A DNA stretch of 60,000 nt. It comes from Tubulanus polymorphus (Eukaryota; Nemertea; Palaeonemertea; Tubulaniformes; Tubulanidae). The position numbers were made by a program, and so were the translations under genes. The stretch lies in contig NC_134025.1 of assembly GCF_964204645.1 (NCBI RefSeq), positions 7,695,001-7,755,000 of the forward strand, read 5' to 3'. Each line of letters starts with the position of its first letter. Within the stretch, counting starts at the first letter, position 1. Below the pieces are notes generated by a model that did no database searches, had not been told where the DNA came from, and saw only the letters and a list, made by a program, of their open reading frames with translations. Of this stretch, positions 36,998 to 48,500 are shown one piece after another.

Positions 36998-37425
36998 GCT
37001 CAACTTGGAATTATCAAAGCACTCTTATTATTCGCTTTTTTAGCAAACAAAGCAATTAGTTTATTCATGCATAGTGCAATACGCTTTAAACAGCTGACCC
37101 GATTGGAAATATAGATATTTTTGTATATTTTATAACGAACGAGATTTTTGCGAGCGCTTCATGTGAAATGCAAACGGATCTGAAGCGGGTATATAGATAT
37201 CATTTCAATGCAGCAGATTTTCAGAGTATTCACCTTTAATAAGCCATACGTTTCATTCACCTAAAAGGTGTTAAGAATTGGATTCTGAAGTTTCCAACCG
37301 ATCGTACAAAGTTATACCTAAGAGATATTCTCTGTCACCCTCGTCTATCGTTGATTCTTTATCTTCCGGATTAGGACCTCAGCAAGACAATACCAATCAA
37401 AATGCATTACATCCTTTCAACTCAC

Positions 37426-37590
37426 CTTTTCAGCCCCATCAGAGACGCCTACAACTTCACATCTTACTTGTGATAAATCGTACACCGAACCCTGCTCTAC
37501 TCTACGCGGTTCCCTAGACTCAAATGAACCCTCTTTAACGTATTCCTCAGATTTTGCCTGGTTATACCCCGTCCCATGATGGAACATCAT
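37426..37590 (-). CDS. Candidate alternative first exon of the DPP-like gene (acidic 55-residue N-terminus)
   Basis: Tandem ATG codons at 37590 open MMFHHGTGYNQAKSEEYVKE and a further 35 residues ending ..CEVVGVSDGAEK at a strong donor AAG|GTGAGT in phase 0. Joined to the common exon this would read ..[17 protein letters not shown], similar in style to acidic vertebrate tails. The frame stays open upstream to about 37710, where a CAATATACAG acceptor-like site occurs, so an internal exon is possible. The opposite strand has a competing open frame (QLTFSAPSETPTTSHLTCDK.. with acceptor ACCTTTTCAG), so strand is not settled. Confidence 0.4.
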
Positions 37591-38639
37591 TTTGCTTTTG
37601 TTGCCTATGTCAGGCGATGCAACTGTGTCGTATTTTGCATGCCATTCCAGGATTTGAGTGAAACCAAAAATCACATTACCGTAACAAACATGAATATGTG
37701 GACTGTATATTGTATCTATTGAAAGGTGGAATTTGAATATGATTATCTAAAACAAATCCATTTTAATGCTTTCATCAATATGTCACGAATTTATCCACAG
37801 TTATAACCCAGTTTTTCAAGTGTAACATATTTATGAAAACTGTGATATTCGATCGTGTAAAATCTGGTCACTGAAGCAGCAGCTTGTCTGGATTCAATGC
37901 TATGATAGGTTGACAGATATGATATACTAGCAGATATCATTTCATCAAAATATATGGCACGCATATACACAGGCTACTGTATAAAATCAAATAAATACGT
38001 TGATCGTTTTCATGCAAATCAAACGTACTTTTGGTAACCTGAGAAATATTAAAACTGTTCAACCCTTCACAATAGTGTTACTAACATCAATTAGAAATAT
38101 CAATCTTATCATTGACATATGCTGTTCTTTTAAGACTTCTTGTAAATTCAGGAATTTTCCTCCATATTTATTCTATATAAATATTTCCTTTATCGATAAA
38201 AGTCGTCGAATCAATACCCCTCTCAAAATGAATTCATTGTGAATTTTCTCTATTCCAATTTATACCCACTTTTTCTTCAGTTCCTGGATCAGGATCTTCG
38301 CCGGACATTTCTCTAATAATCCGATTCGACTCACTGTAATTGTTGTACTACCGAATAATCGCGATATAAATCCGACCAAACCCGCCGATGCAGCCGTACA
38401 TTTACAAGTGTTCACAGATCCCGCTCGCAAATCTTACTTCCGCGTTACTATCAGCAGCCACCCATCGACCAGTACCGCGAGCAACGGTTTACAAGGTGAT
38501 GGCAGCACGGCCTAAGTACGAATCATGCGGTGCAGAAACGATGATAACCGTCAACGACCGCTGGGCATAGAATCACATAAAATTCTTTATAATGCAAATC
38601 ATTTGAATTATGTGGAATATTTTTCTCTATTCTTAGACA

Positions 38640-38800
38640 ACTATAATATACAAAGGGTTCAGCGCCTCTTATTCCAAGTACAGCCAGCTGGCTAGCACTG
38701 GATCCTTCATAACCATAGTGCACTTATAAACATATATCGATTTATTAAATTGTATTATGGCTTATGAATGATAAATATACCATACTATACTATACTATAC
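38640..38800 (+). mobile_element. Possible retroelement 3' end with (ATACT)n tail
   Basis: An AT-rich 3'UTR-like stretch (CGATTTATTAAATTGTATTA) ends in a pentanucleotide run CCATACTATACTATACTATA. Non-LTR elements of the CR1/L2 type commonly end in such short tandem repeats. No coding part was recognised. Confidence 0.35.
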
Positions 38801-41800
38801 CGATTTGATTATTATCAAAATGTGGCATTCAATCAACTGGTTAAAAATTTGATTCAACCGATGTATCTTATATTCTAACAGTAAAACACCAACGTAAATA
38901 GCGTTATTCAATCTAAATAGCTCGAGAGATTGCTTCGGAGAAGAGTTCATAAAAAGCAACATGAATTGAATTTGAAAAATGTATATACAAGACTATTGAT
39001 GAGAAAAGGTAGTGATAAATAAAAAACGACCGAATACGATGCCCGCTATCAGAGAAGAAACGACTGTACGACAACATGCCGGGTAGTTCGTTTCAGTGAC
39101 CAGATTACGAATCAGACGTCTTGGAACGCATCCGAGTAAAGTCATTTCGTCACAATGGTCCCAAGTCATCGACTTAGTAACTTCGGAGCAATTAATTTTG
39201 ATAAATCTCCCATCTTTTCGGGTTTTACTCCCGAGTAAGCGACGCAGGGGAAATAATTTTGTTTAGTTTTATCTTTTTTTTAGTTAGAAACTCCGAGTAG
39301 AACGAAATCGACTAATGAATACACATAAATCTGGAGTTACCACTTAGTTATATATGGAAAATAACAAAGAAACGATGAATGCATCCGTTGTATGAATAAT
39401 CATGAATAGATGTCAGAAATGTTAAAAGGTTTGCCTTTTGACTTGCAAGTATTAATCATCAGATATTCCAAACATTTATTTTCAAGTTTGAGCTCAAATT
39501 TATTTCACGGAAAGTATAATGACATGCTATATACAGAGATTAAAGGAGAGAAAAAATAAACAAACAGCAAAACAAACAGCGAAGTCAAAGGTCCGTGTAA
39601 GCGCCGATCTTAGCAGAAAATAAGTCGTCAACGTCAACTTCTCATCAGCAACATTATTATGAACATTATTAATTCTTTGAATATGGCATAAATTCCGCCA
39701 GTAACATTCACTGACGAGAATCGTATGTCTCTTGGTCTACAGTATTGGCGACAGTAACAATAACGACCTAATTATCTAGGGCGGAAGTCTCGCCAAACGA
39801 ACGCATAATTCACGCGTCGAGATACTATCAATATTCTGTCTTTTACTGGATTAGGCGCTTAACTCAACGCGCAGTCTCTCACTGTGCGAGAATAGAGGCA
39901 TTAGAAAGGCTTCACGGGCAACTCCTCGGCGGGTTCTCCGAAGGGATTTTGTTTCGTATAGATATGCACAAACGGAATTCTACCGAATATTATGAGATAC
40001 GGTCCTAATGGGTCCAATACGCGTGCAAGACTATACATGTATATCCATACCATACAGATAAACATATTCAGTTCTACGGCTAAAGAACATCTCTTGGAAT
40101 TATTTAGGTATCAAGTTTACATATATTCTTGTTTTTGATTATGTAGTCATGTGATGGCGCTTAGTTATGTGTCATTTGTTTATTTCATTATGATTTGAAG
40201 GGAACAACGCTACGAACTAATGAAGGGACATTGTTTCGAATAATGTTCGCATAATGAAATACTGTAGTTGGTTGACTTGCCGATCTCTGGGGTCCGTATG
40301 AAAAATAATTCTTCAATATATATTCCCCAGTCATTGCGTTACTGTCGTAATACGAAATTCTGATGTCATTCGATATTCCCAAGTTGACATCATGGATGAT
40401 TATATAACGCAAACCTACTACATAATGTCAATTTAGAAATCTTATCAACAGCCATATCGATCATCGCCTTTTTTAAGCTTCCTTATCCTGACTGATCGGT
40501 GCTGTCTGTCAATTTCTTCACTGGCTCGACTGCGGATGCGACGATCGACGCGTTATTTTGACACTGCGTGTAGAGAGGTAAGTATCTATGTAAATATATC
40601 GACGTGTGAAGTGACGCCGAATGCGGAATATAATGGAATTATCGACACAGAGTAACTGTGCTCGTTTCATATAAGGTTCCACTTTCAAATGAATATCCGC
40701 CTCGACGAAACGTTTAAGTATCGTTTCAGAAAATACAGCTGCTTCTGCAAAATCGTCTACTAAAAATATCACGGTGATCTGTTGTCAGTTGACTTTGTTT
40801 TCCCATTGAGTTATTGAGGCAATCAGGCAGCTGTAATGGTCAACTATTGACATGCAATATTTATTAGCGGAATGCTAAGCTTTCCAATCAGCGAATGATA
40901 CTCTATAATACCAACCCTCGGGTCGTTATCGTTGAAAATTACTAATCTATTTCCAAACAACTATTCCGAGATCTTTCCGGGCATAGACGACCGCTTTAAC
41001 GCGATACGAATCTAGAGACGGTGTTTTGCTTAGATTATAAGTCAATTTGGCTCTTCGAAGTCCGTAATTTGCGGGCACAGAAAATATAGACTACAGTTCG
41101 AGGAAATTATGCCATGTCAGAGCAATGATGACGCTAGCCGGAAACGAAACATCGTTCATTTTCTCTGGGTCGTTTTTAACTGATCGCGCAACTGCCTGGA
41201 TTTCTAGACTAGCGATCGGTTGGAGGCTGCCTTTCACCGGCAAACGAGTCGGTAGCTGCGGGCACGATTACTACGTGTACTACTAGTAGGCGAGGGAAAC
41301 AGCGTGATGATCGATTATTCGAAATATATGCGGCAACCGAAAGTAGACGGGGTGACGGAGTTTTTAGACGAGAACAACTGTAAATGACTTATCGTCGGAA
41401 TTTAATCAACTTCTCAATACGCTAATCGAAAATGCAATAAACGAGAACACCGATTTATAACTCGAGAATATTTCTTCCCTTGAATTAGCATTTTTCTTCT
41501 TTTTAATACCGAGTCTGAGTTGAGATATAACTCCTATGGGAATAACAAAGAACAAAAGCTATACGACTAAGAATAACGACGCATTTTTCACTTGGATAGA
41601 TATGAATTTGTTGAATTTCAGTGGCTCGATAAACAGAAAAAGAACTAAGAGTAATTCAGATGATGAGTAAAACTTGAATTGCTTTGTCGGAAGTAGATAT
41701 CGTTTTCCTTGAGGACAGAGGGCAGGAACACTTAGAGTTGGGACATAAAGGAATATACGCGAATGCCTTGGAGAGATACGTGTATAGTCGAAATGATTTT

Positions 41801-42640
41801 TGGGTGGTGGTCTCTTTCTATAAATAGATCTTTTCGATGAAGATCGATGAAATATGTCAATAAATTTCGTATTACTGTGAAGTTTATAATCGGAAAATCC
41901 TCGAGGGTTGATGCTTTCTTTCCCCGCTTGCCAGGGCACCGCGCTGATCCAATTCCTGTACGTTTACGCATAGAACTATAAGCTACGTTTCGTGAGCGGA
42001 ATTTTTTCTGATATCACATGGAACGACAGTTCTTGTAGACTGTGCACTTAAAATGATTAAAACATTTCAATAATCGTTGATTTGTTTCCGCGATAAAAGA
42101 TTAGACGAGACGCGACTCGACTCCGGGCGTCGCGGCAGAAACCAAACATAGTCGGCGATCAAATGACTTATCTCCAGTGACTGAGATTCTGCAGCCGGAT
42201 TTAAAGTCAGAATGTAATTGAATTTAAATGGAAGTCGAGGAGTAAATCTGCCGCCTACTAAACCAAGAGATTCGTTATTGACTTACTTAACTACATCTAA
42301 ACGACGTCATGCCGTGGCGGTTTCTGTCGGATTCGAAAAACGAAATTAAATGCCAAATCAATCATTACATTTTTAGGGTAAATTCTCATTCACTTTGGTA
42401 GTAAACCCGATAAATCAATATGACGTCACGTGCTCTGACGCAATATATATGCCAATCAAACTGACATCGTTTGAGCCGCCCGCCATTGCGAGTGGTACAA
42501 AAATGTGGTTAGCTATCTTTTCGAAGGCATCTCTCCCCCACGGCAATGATTGGTTTAGTACACAGCTGCCTTTCCAACCAGACGCAATCGATATTTCAAA
42601 ATCCTCTTCATCCGAAGATCTTATACCACTACACCAAGCG
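38801..42640. other. Intronic stretch with unassigned ORFs
   Basis: No exon of a known family was seen. Protein-like minus-strand ORFs lie at 40188-40412 (..HDVNLGISNDIRISYYDSNA..) and 40518-40772 (VIFLVDDFAEAAVFSETILK..). A strong plus-strand donor (AGAGAG|GTAAGTATC) sits at 40577 after a GC-rich run, which could be a non-coding first exon of an antisense transcript. Minus-strand ORFs of 79 and 126 codons overlap in two frames at 41559-41971 and look like chance. Confidence 0.35.
40188..40412 (-). other. Unidentified 75-codon protein-like ORF
   Basis: It reads RYIIIHDVNLGISNDIRISY, then ..GEYILKNYFSYGPQRSAS.., ending ..VRSVVPFKS before TAA. The residue balance is protein-like and the GC pattern is not that of a simple repeat. 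It has no ATG start in the conventional sense (TTG), no clear acceptor and no recognised domain. It could be a fossil terminal exon together with the ORF at 40518-40772. Confidence 0.15.
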
Positions 42641-42752
<112 letters not shown>

Positions 42753-43543
42753 GATCTGTTTCGCTGGGTTAATAGTGAAAGACCGAATTAATAATGAGTA
42801 CCCATTTGTCATATTTCAACCCACGATTTACTCGCCAAGAGTAATTTATGACTTTATAGGAATAATGCTCTGAGAGCCAAATGTTTTAATTTTTCGACTG
42901 CAATAGAATATGTCCTGACTATATTCATCATAGAAAATTACATCTTCGTACAGATGATTAAGCCACTTAAATGGTGGTCGACTTCACCTTACCTCGTAAT
43001 TGAACATTTAGCTGTGTTCTATGACTATGTCGTTTATGATATATTTGAATAACGAAAAAGCTAAGAATCCTACGAACTGTCTTCTTTTCGGTAAATTATG
43101 CACATAAATCTTGTTGTATAATAAAGAAAACCGACGTAGCCAATAGAGCTAGTGAGATAAGCAGCTGAGTCCTCGTGGGAGGAAAGTTTTTTTTATGCTG
43201 GATGATCATCATCATCATTCATAGATAGATCTATCCGATGGCAGATGTTTTGGAAGATTTGATAATGCCTGGATTGGTTGAACACTGACACGACGGCGTA
43301 AATACAGACGAGAAATTTAGGGTTGAATTATTCCGTGTGAAACAATCGTTAAATTTTGAAGTAGTTGTTCACAGCTGACGGCAGACTTAGGAATAATAAC
43401 TGCGAATTCATATGGTTTATGGTTAACATTCGAGTCAAAACCAGGTAATACGCCAGCGATAACAACTCCTAATGGTGTTCATACATCACCATATCATGAT
43501 TCCGAGTGATACAGACAAATTCGTATCTGAATATCATATATAC

Positions 43544-43714
43544 GCGAAATAAGGTATCGCCATCAACGCCGATAAGTAAAACGGCGTGTTTTGTAATTGA
43601 TGAACTGGGAACCGGGGAATTAAATGATGCGGCATTAAACGTTTGCAATCCATTAGTATTCGCTTGTTCGTGCTCGGTCGAGCCCCGATGTTGCAATGGT
43701 TGAACTTCAATCAT
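43544..43714 (-). other. Exon-like 57-codon ORF, sense strand, weak donor
   Basis: The ATG at 43714 opens MIEVQPLQHRGSTEHEQANT.., rich in Q, N, S and T, and ends in phase 0 at CGC|GTATAT, a poor donor. An upstream in-frame TGA lies 12 nt before the ATG. It has the look of a cytoplasmic tail and the right strand for another DPP-like first exon, but the donor is weak and the opposite strand is also open (43506-43703). Confidence 0.2.
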
Positions 43715-44380
43715 ACTATAGTCAAATCAAATACTAATCAATCAGTACAAACACATCGGATATAACACATCAAATATACACCACACTATATCACTATATG
43801 CCATTACGACGCGCCATATTCGCGGTTTCTATAACGTTCAATGTTGGCGATATATCGGATGAAATCATAGACGAAGCTCGTAACTTGATTTCGCCGGTGT
43901 ATCTATGAAACCACTCAGGAACCTGTCAGCTCAAAATTACCATTTCATCACATTTATGATTAATCATACACGCAAAACCCATACCAATTATACATATGTG
44001 TGGTTAATAATTGCATTTCAGTAACGTATATTCGAAGAAAATGAAATGAAATCTTACGTTGTGGTTTTTCTACGCGCGGTTATCGTAATTCATTTCTACT
44101 AGTGTCTGGAATGGAGTCTATTCAACATGAGAAACTAAATGCAACAATTTGTCTGGTGTCGATGCAAGTGTTCACTTTTTCCCGTCTTTAAGTCACGCAA
44201 ACTGTAAAGCTCAAACCATAGCTTTTTCACGAATCGTCACAGAATGCATCATATACTGTGTACGATACAGAACATAGAACAATCTGAGTTAAAGCCGACG
44301 ACAGGAATTGAGTTAATACCGTCGACGAAATGCAAGTCATACGCTGTTTACTCGAGAAGATTTCAATAAAACCTATTTAC

Positions 44381-44415
44381 CACTGACAGTGCTTCGGGGA
44401 CGACGGCAGTTGGTT
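44381..44415 (-). other. Candidate 35-nt exon with clean splice sites
   Basis: On the minus strand, acceptor TTATTATCGTTTCAG and donor GTCAGTG|GTAAAT flank a GC-rich 35-nt block. Read to end in phase 0 it encodes PTAVVPEALSV. It could be a cassette or 5'UTR exon of the DPP-like gene. The length is not a multiple of three and no partner supports it. Confidence 0.25.
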
Positions 44416-45095
44416 CTGAAACGATAATAATGAATGACCCTTGCGCTTTCCATCCAGAGAAGCAAATGGCTAATCACTGAACACGCTTCAAATGAATTAG
44501 AAAAAAAGGAAAACGCCGAAGACCATATTTTTTTCAAACAGATGAACGAACGCTTATTTGTTGCATTTTATTCACAAAAGAACTGAAATTCTGATCGGAG
44601 TATCTCCAAGGATAATTTCGACCATAACAAACAATACCAGCTCTTGTTGGTTTTTGTTTACTTTTTCGATACCTAAAGCTGCATTTCTTCGATGGGAACG
44701 AGGCAATAAACTTATCAATGGCTCACCATCTGCTCCTTTACTAAGCTAAATTAATAATGTAATTTTTTCGATCATTTCCTATTCAGCGTTTTCCATTGGG
44801 TGTAGGCATTTTTTACATGTCTGATTCTAGAGACAACAATCGGCGTCTGGCTAATGAATAGAATCATAATTACTATGTTTTTTCCTATAACCGAATTTGC
44901 GCGTAAAACGAACCAGATTTGAACAAACCTATACAACTACAAGCAATTCAATTATGCAATATGAATAAAATCCAATTTATTCAGCGTATGGTTATTATTT
45001 TTCAATAAACTGATAGAAATTGTCTAAAATCCAGTAACGACTCTATGTCGCTGAAAACGACTCCTATGCCCCAGATGCCTGAGTATGATATACAA

Positions 45096-45560
45096 TATGA
45101 GCTTGTGCCCACGAAACGAAAAATACAGAATCGCTCCCTGTTACCTAGACCTTTGACTCACGGTGCCAAAATCTCACTCAGTTACAGTCCCTGGAACAAA
45201 CCATCTACAAGATTTCATCAAGTTCTCTCAAACCGTTTATGAATTATAGCCAGGAAATGAACGATAAGAAATAGCTTCCTGTAACCTTGACCTTTAAACA
45301 ACCACAAGAACCAAAATCTTATCAGTTTACCCACAGTGCTTTGGGCATCCCATCAATTGAATTTCACCTATAGTATTCTCAAACCTATTATGAGTTAGAG
45401 CCCAGAAATGAAAAATACAGAATTGACCTTGACCTTTGACCTAAAGTACCTAAAATCTAGTCAGTTACTCAGTCTTTAGGTCAACCCTCTGACTAAACCT
45501 TATTTCGTTATATCAAACAGTTTATGAGTTAGAGCTCGGAAATGAAAATTACAAAAAATG
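45096..45560. repeat. Degenerate tandem array, unit about 130-155 bp, with DR1-like motifs
   Basis: Three units and a partial fourth (45096-45235, 45236-45389, 45389-45520, 45521-45560) each begin TATGAGTTAGAGCCCGGAAATG-like, followed by ATACAGAA, a CCTTGACCTTTGACC-like block, CAAAATCT..TCAGTTAC, and a tail ATTTC..TCAAACCGTTTA. The best-conserved motif is at 45425-45442 (GACCTTGACCTTTGACCT). It is probably satellite-like or transposon-derived. An ORF at 45045-45242 lies within it and is not believed. Confidence 0.85.
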
Positions 45561-48500
45561 CTTCACTGGGCACAGAAGCCTCTGCAGACGAGACAGACGA
45601 AATACTGTCGGGGCATAAAATGACTATCATTCCTCATTATAAAACCGTGAATATCATACTAAAAATATCCCAGCCCAATTAACGCCAACAGCATTGATGC
45701 GTATAAATTAGCTGCCCGAGGATGCAACTGAGATGCCAAACCTATCCATATCCATTACAAAATGCAAAACCGATGTTATTGCAGTTGGGAGCCAGACAAC
45801 TTCGTGCCAAATGCGTTTAATAAGCCGTTTAATCCGGATATAAGGCAAGAAATTGCAACGGGAGTTGTAGAATGGCTGATTAAGTTTTTGCGCCGGAAGA
45901 ACATCATGATGGCTGTAGGGCTATGTACAAGATATTATGTCTTCTGAGTCCTGGATCTGACCGGTGTGTACGGTATACAGAACATGTTGTATTCTAGAAT
46001 ACGTAAATTGGTTTTTAATTAGCGGCTATTATTCAACGTGAATGCTGCAACATTGATTAGAAGAAGGAAATAGCAACAATAAACTGAACTCTATACGCAA
46101 CCCGCATAAAAACCACACAAGCCTGCTCAGAAATATCTCTCATATTAGAAGCAATCATTCTATCGTCGTCACAGAATGACAGTTTTCTGACATAGGCCTA
46201 ATCTACAGCAGAAAAAAAATTGGAATATCTACTCCCAAGAGCCAGTGAACCAAAACAAGGAACGAATAGCCCAATTTTCAGTGCAAATCATGGCTGAAAT
46301 TATGGCAGCATCGACCGAATGGAACGAAGAAATAATGTTGTAGGTTAGGTCTTGGCTTCGTTACTCAGTGACACTTTTATGAGCGTTGTATAGTGAAACA
46401 TGTATGAACAGCTATGTATAAGCAGCTTGGGGAGCTGTAGAAAGTATCAGAAATCGTGACCAGACTCCCCGCATACCAAAAGAGTTATAAAATAGTTGTC
46501 ACCAAAATAGATGTAAACAAGATAGCTACATGCAGTAAAGGGTAGAAGCGCAAGATATATGGAATAAGAATGACCCCATGCTTAATTCAATGTAATACCG
46601 ATTTCATCATCCGAGACTTTTTAAAACATTCTTTTTTTTGTGCCGAGGCTGAAACCTCTAAATACATACTTCGAATATACATTGTGTTTAGACACGGAGG
46701 TTTCTGTTGTGACTTATCTGCGTCTTGTTTAAATATTAACTCCATTTACAGCATTTCCAATACTGAGTATGGGTGAGTTGACGTATCCGTGCAAACATCG
46801 CTGACGAAATATTTGCAAATGTTCTTGGCTATCTCTGGGGAAATGTTTGGCGTAAATGTGTTGAATCACTAACTTTTGTAGCAAATAAAAGGACAGTTAA
46901 AAGTGTAGACAGAATCCTTGTCTACTACCGATAAATAAGTAATAAACAAGTCGTTCGTAATTACGTGGTTCAACTGGAGGGGTGTAATATGGAGGCTGTT
47001 AGCGCGAAAAAAAGGAAACATCCAACAGAATCCGGCGGCCCATGTCATGGAATTGAATCTGAATTCTAATCGATTTGTGGCTCTAACTCTATCACTATCG
47101 GTAAGTTCGAGGACAAGATGTAACGCCATGAGAAAAATACATCATCTGAGAGCAAGAGAGAGAGAGGAAGCGCTTTAGGCATACACAACGCACCGTCTGA
47201 GACGTCTGCTGCGCTGTGAGAGAATATGATTGAATTAATACGGACACATTTTTTTAGTACCACCTCGCCAGGAAGCAGTTACTGAATAGGACTGAACTGT
47301 GTCACCAGATCGACATAAATGAAGGGAAAATATGACAGCAACGCAGTGCCCAACTATAGAGACAAAGATGTTATCGGTCAACTACTACAAGCACCGTCAC
47401 TGGCGAAGAAGGCTGATTAGAATAGCTGATGGAATAGAGGAAAAAGTGAAAGAATTCGTTACTAAGAGTGAACGTATTCTGATACTTGAATAGTTGAAAA
47501 CCTGGATTGTCGAATGCTTGTTAGCAAAAGCGATAAGGAAAAAAAAAACATAATAATGTAAACTCTTCGTCTCATCGAATCAAGGATGCATAATACGTCT
47601 GGTTTTGGCAAACGACTTTAGAGCCGATTATGCCGGAGTACATTCCGTACTTAATGCGATGAGATCGGGTGATGGGTTATGGCACCGAGACAGATCAATC
47701 GAATCCTAAGACGTTATTTGGTGCGACACCACGCAACGATTATTGATGCCATTGATACACTCCACGTGAAATCGGGGTTAAATTCTGAAAACCTCTTATC
47801 GAATTGAATTCAAAATCCATGAACTTAAATATATACGGCAAATCTGCAGCGTGTGTGTGCATGCGTGTGAGCTGGAAAATCACAAGTAGAATGAAATCGA
47901 CAATTACAAACTGAACATGCCACATCCAATGAAACCATTAACTGTCGTAATTTCGAGCTAAGTATTACATTTCTAGTGAAATGTTTTATTTCACCATTTT
48001 CTATTAAGTGGGCGTTTTTAGTAAGCTCAAGAGATGAAAACATTTCCAATTTCCACTGTTTCCTCATTAGCGATCAAGTCACATCTTTCGAAAACGAAGT
48101 GACCATTTAGTTCAACAATGGAATGATGAGTCCCCTGTATGCTATGTGCCCAGCAGTGTTCAATGAAACAAGCTCCGTTTGAATAGTGATTTAAATCATA
48201 GTTGGCGGCATTCTTGTAATCGATCTGATATCACCAAATAAACGACATCGATCATAGTCAAGATGTAACTAACGATAGGCGGTGTTTTAAAAATGAAGTG
48301 AATATCAATAGTGTTGCACTCAATTTCTGAGTGTCCTGATGATTCCAGAAATAGCAGGGTGTACTGACATGTTCAATTATCACTTCAAACCGGATGGCTT
48401 TTTCGTAGCGCGTTAAACCGTTCACATCATGTTTCTGAATCGGGAAGAAATTGAAACCGAGCTAGGGATGAATGTGTAAAGCTTCCATTTTCATGGTCCA

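Noticed and set aside
41559-41971. 126-codon and 79-codon overlapping minus-strand ORFs
   Set aside because: Two frames are open at once, with no domain, no acceptor and only a weak GTAATA donor.
45045-45242. Plus-strand 65-codon ORF with protein-like composition
   Set aside because: It lies inside the degenerate tandem array and its sequence is explained by the repeat unit.
47740-48067. Minus-strand ORF MRKQWKLEMF.. meeting GTAATA in phase 0
   Set aside because: GTAATA is a weak donor and there is no supporting context.
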